Below, in pieces: positions 4,953-5,267 of a stretch of 5,267 nt of DNA; position 1 is the stretch's first letter; every line of letters begins with the position of its first letter. Below the pieces are notes generated by a model. It was not told the DNA's origin, did not search any database, and saw only the letters and a list, made by a program, of their open reading frames with translations. This stretch comes from Lactobacillus sp. UBA5815 (lineage in GTDB: Bacteria > Bacillota > Bacilli > Lactobacillales > Lactobacillaceae): the NCBI GenBank assembly GCA_002417825.1, contig DICX01000060.1, positions 708-5,974 on the forward strand. Reading direction: 5' to 3'. Both the position numbers and the translations under genes were made by a program.

Positions 4953-5267
4953 TCAAACGAGTTGGGCACCCAAGCAGGTTTTGAAGTGATTCAGCGCCCA
5001 GGCATGACCTTGCGGGTTGAAGCTGGCCACGCCATCTTCTGGTACGACGAGTTCAAAATTCTTGTTGTAGGCATCGATCGCAGTATGGAGGACGCAAATA
5101 TCAGTGCAGACGCCTGTCAGCCAAAGTTCATCGATTTTACGGCTGCGCAGGTAATTCTCGAGATTGGTATTGACGAACGCGGAATAGCGGTTTTTATCGA
5201 AGAAATAAACGTTGTCGTTCGCTTTGTTGGCTTGATACCAAGTGTCTACTTTGCCATAAAGCTGCCG
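4953..5267 (-). CDS. pncA: Nicotinamidase, C-terminal part (cut by window edge)
   Basis: The last 104 codons of a gene that begins right of the window. It belongs to the isochorismatase-like hydrolases and most resembles nicotinamidase, which turns nicotinamide into nicotinate for NAD salvage. The fragment contains the active-site block LTGVCTDICVLHTAIDAYN; the second Cys (fragment residue 58, in TDICV) is the expected nucleophile, and the preceding GV region carries the cis-peptide of the family. RQLYGKVDTWYQ at the start, KNRYSAFVNTNLENYL (25-40) and the end block GVASFNPQGHAWALNHFK (79-96) also match the type common in lactic acid bacteria. The catalytic Asp and Lys and the metal ligands should lie in the missing roughly 80 N-terminal residues. 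It is convergent with pcp and not part of its operon. A related isochorismatase-family amidase is the main alternative. Confidence 0.88.
   Translation of the reverse strand, partial: RQLYGKVDTWYQANKANDNVYFFDKNRYSAFVNTNLENYLRSRKIDELWLTGVCTDICVLHTAIDAYNKNFELVVPEDGVASFNPQGHAWALNHFKTCLGAQLV

Noticed and set aside
4804..4989. Plus-strand 61-codon frame across the pcp end and the terminator
   Set aside because: It runs through the pcp tail in another frame, the hairpin terminator and the antisense of pncA, and its product resembles no protein.

Overview
The window reads as chromosomal DNA of a low-to-moderate-GC Gram-positive bacterium, most likely Lactobacillales and plausibly Lactobacillaceae. 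The evidence is the strong AGGAGG-type ribosome binding sites, a YtrA-type GntR repressor fused into an ABC-transporter operon, the DUF969-DUF979-pcp gene order, and a nicotinamidase of the type common in that group. The genus cannot be fixed from the sequence alone.

Left part (1-1975): an operon of three tightly packed genes. A small GntR/YtrA-family repressor (GTG start at 58) is followed by an ABC ATPase (ATG at 438) and one six-helix ABC-2 permease (overlapping ATGA at 1298). An extended -10 box at the left edge is overlapped by a perfect 9-bp inverted repeat with a third GTAC core between the arms, which is a good candidate for the repressor's own operator. By family resemblance this is a Ytr/Pmt-like export or envelope-stress system with only one visible permease gene. 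The substrate is unknown.

Middle (1946-2609): 664 bases without an intact gene. They hold a 13-bp hairpin across the permease stop codon, a probable bidirectional terminator (2157-2212), two short open segments that look like C-terminal remnants of divergently oriented genes, and a possible leader for the next operon with an 8-codon reading frame behind a strong ribosome binding site.

Right part (2610-4856): an operon of a DUF969 membrane protein, a DUF979 membrane protein and pyroglutamyl-peptidase I (Pcp). The two membrane proteins are the proposed subunits of a 5-oxoproline (pyroglutamate) transporter. Pcp releases pyroglutamate from peptide N-termini, so the operon probably links production of this lactam to its movement across the membrane. 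A long hairpin with T tracts on both sides (4872-4937) separates it from the convergent C-terminal part of a nicotinamidase gene (pncA), which runs off the right edge.

I see no clear new biological system, CRISPR array, insertion sequence or RNA gene. The points most worth a second look are the operator of the ABC operon, the gene-remnant and leader region before DUF969, and the DUF969/DUF979 pair, whose mechanism is poorly defined.
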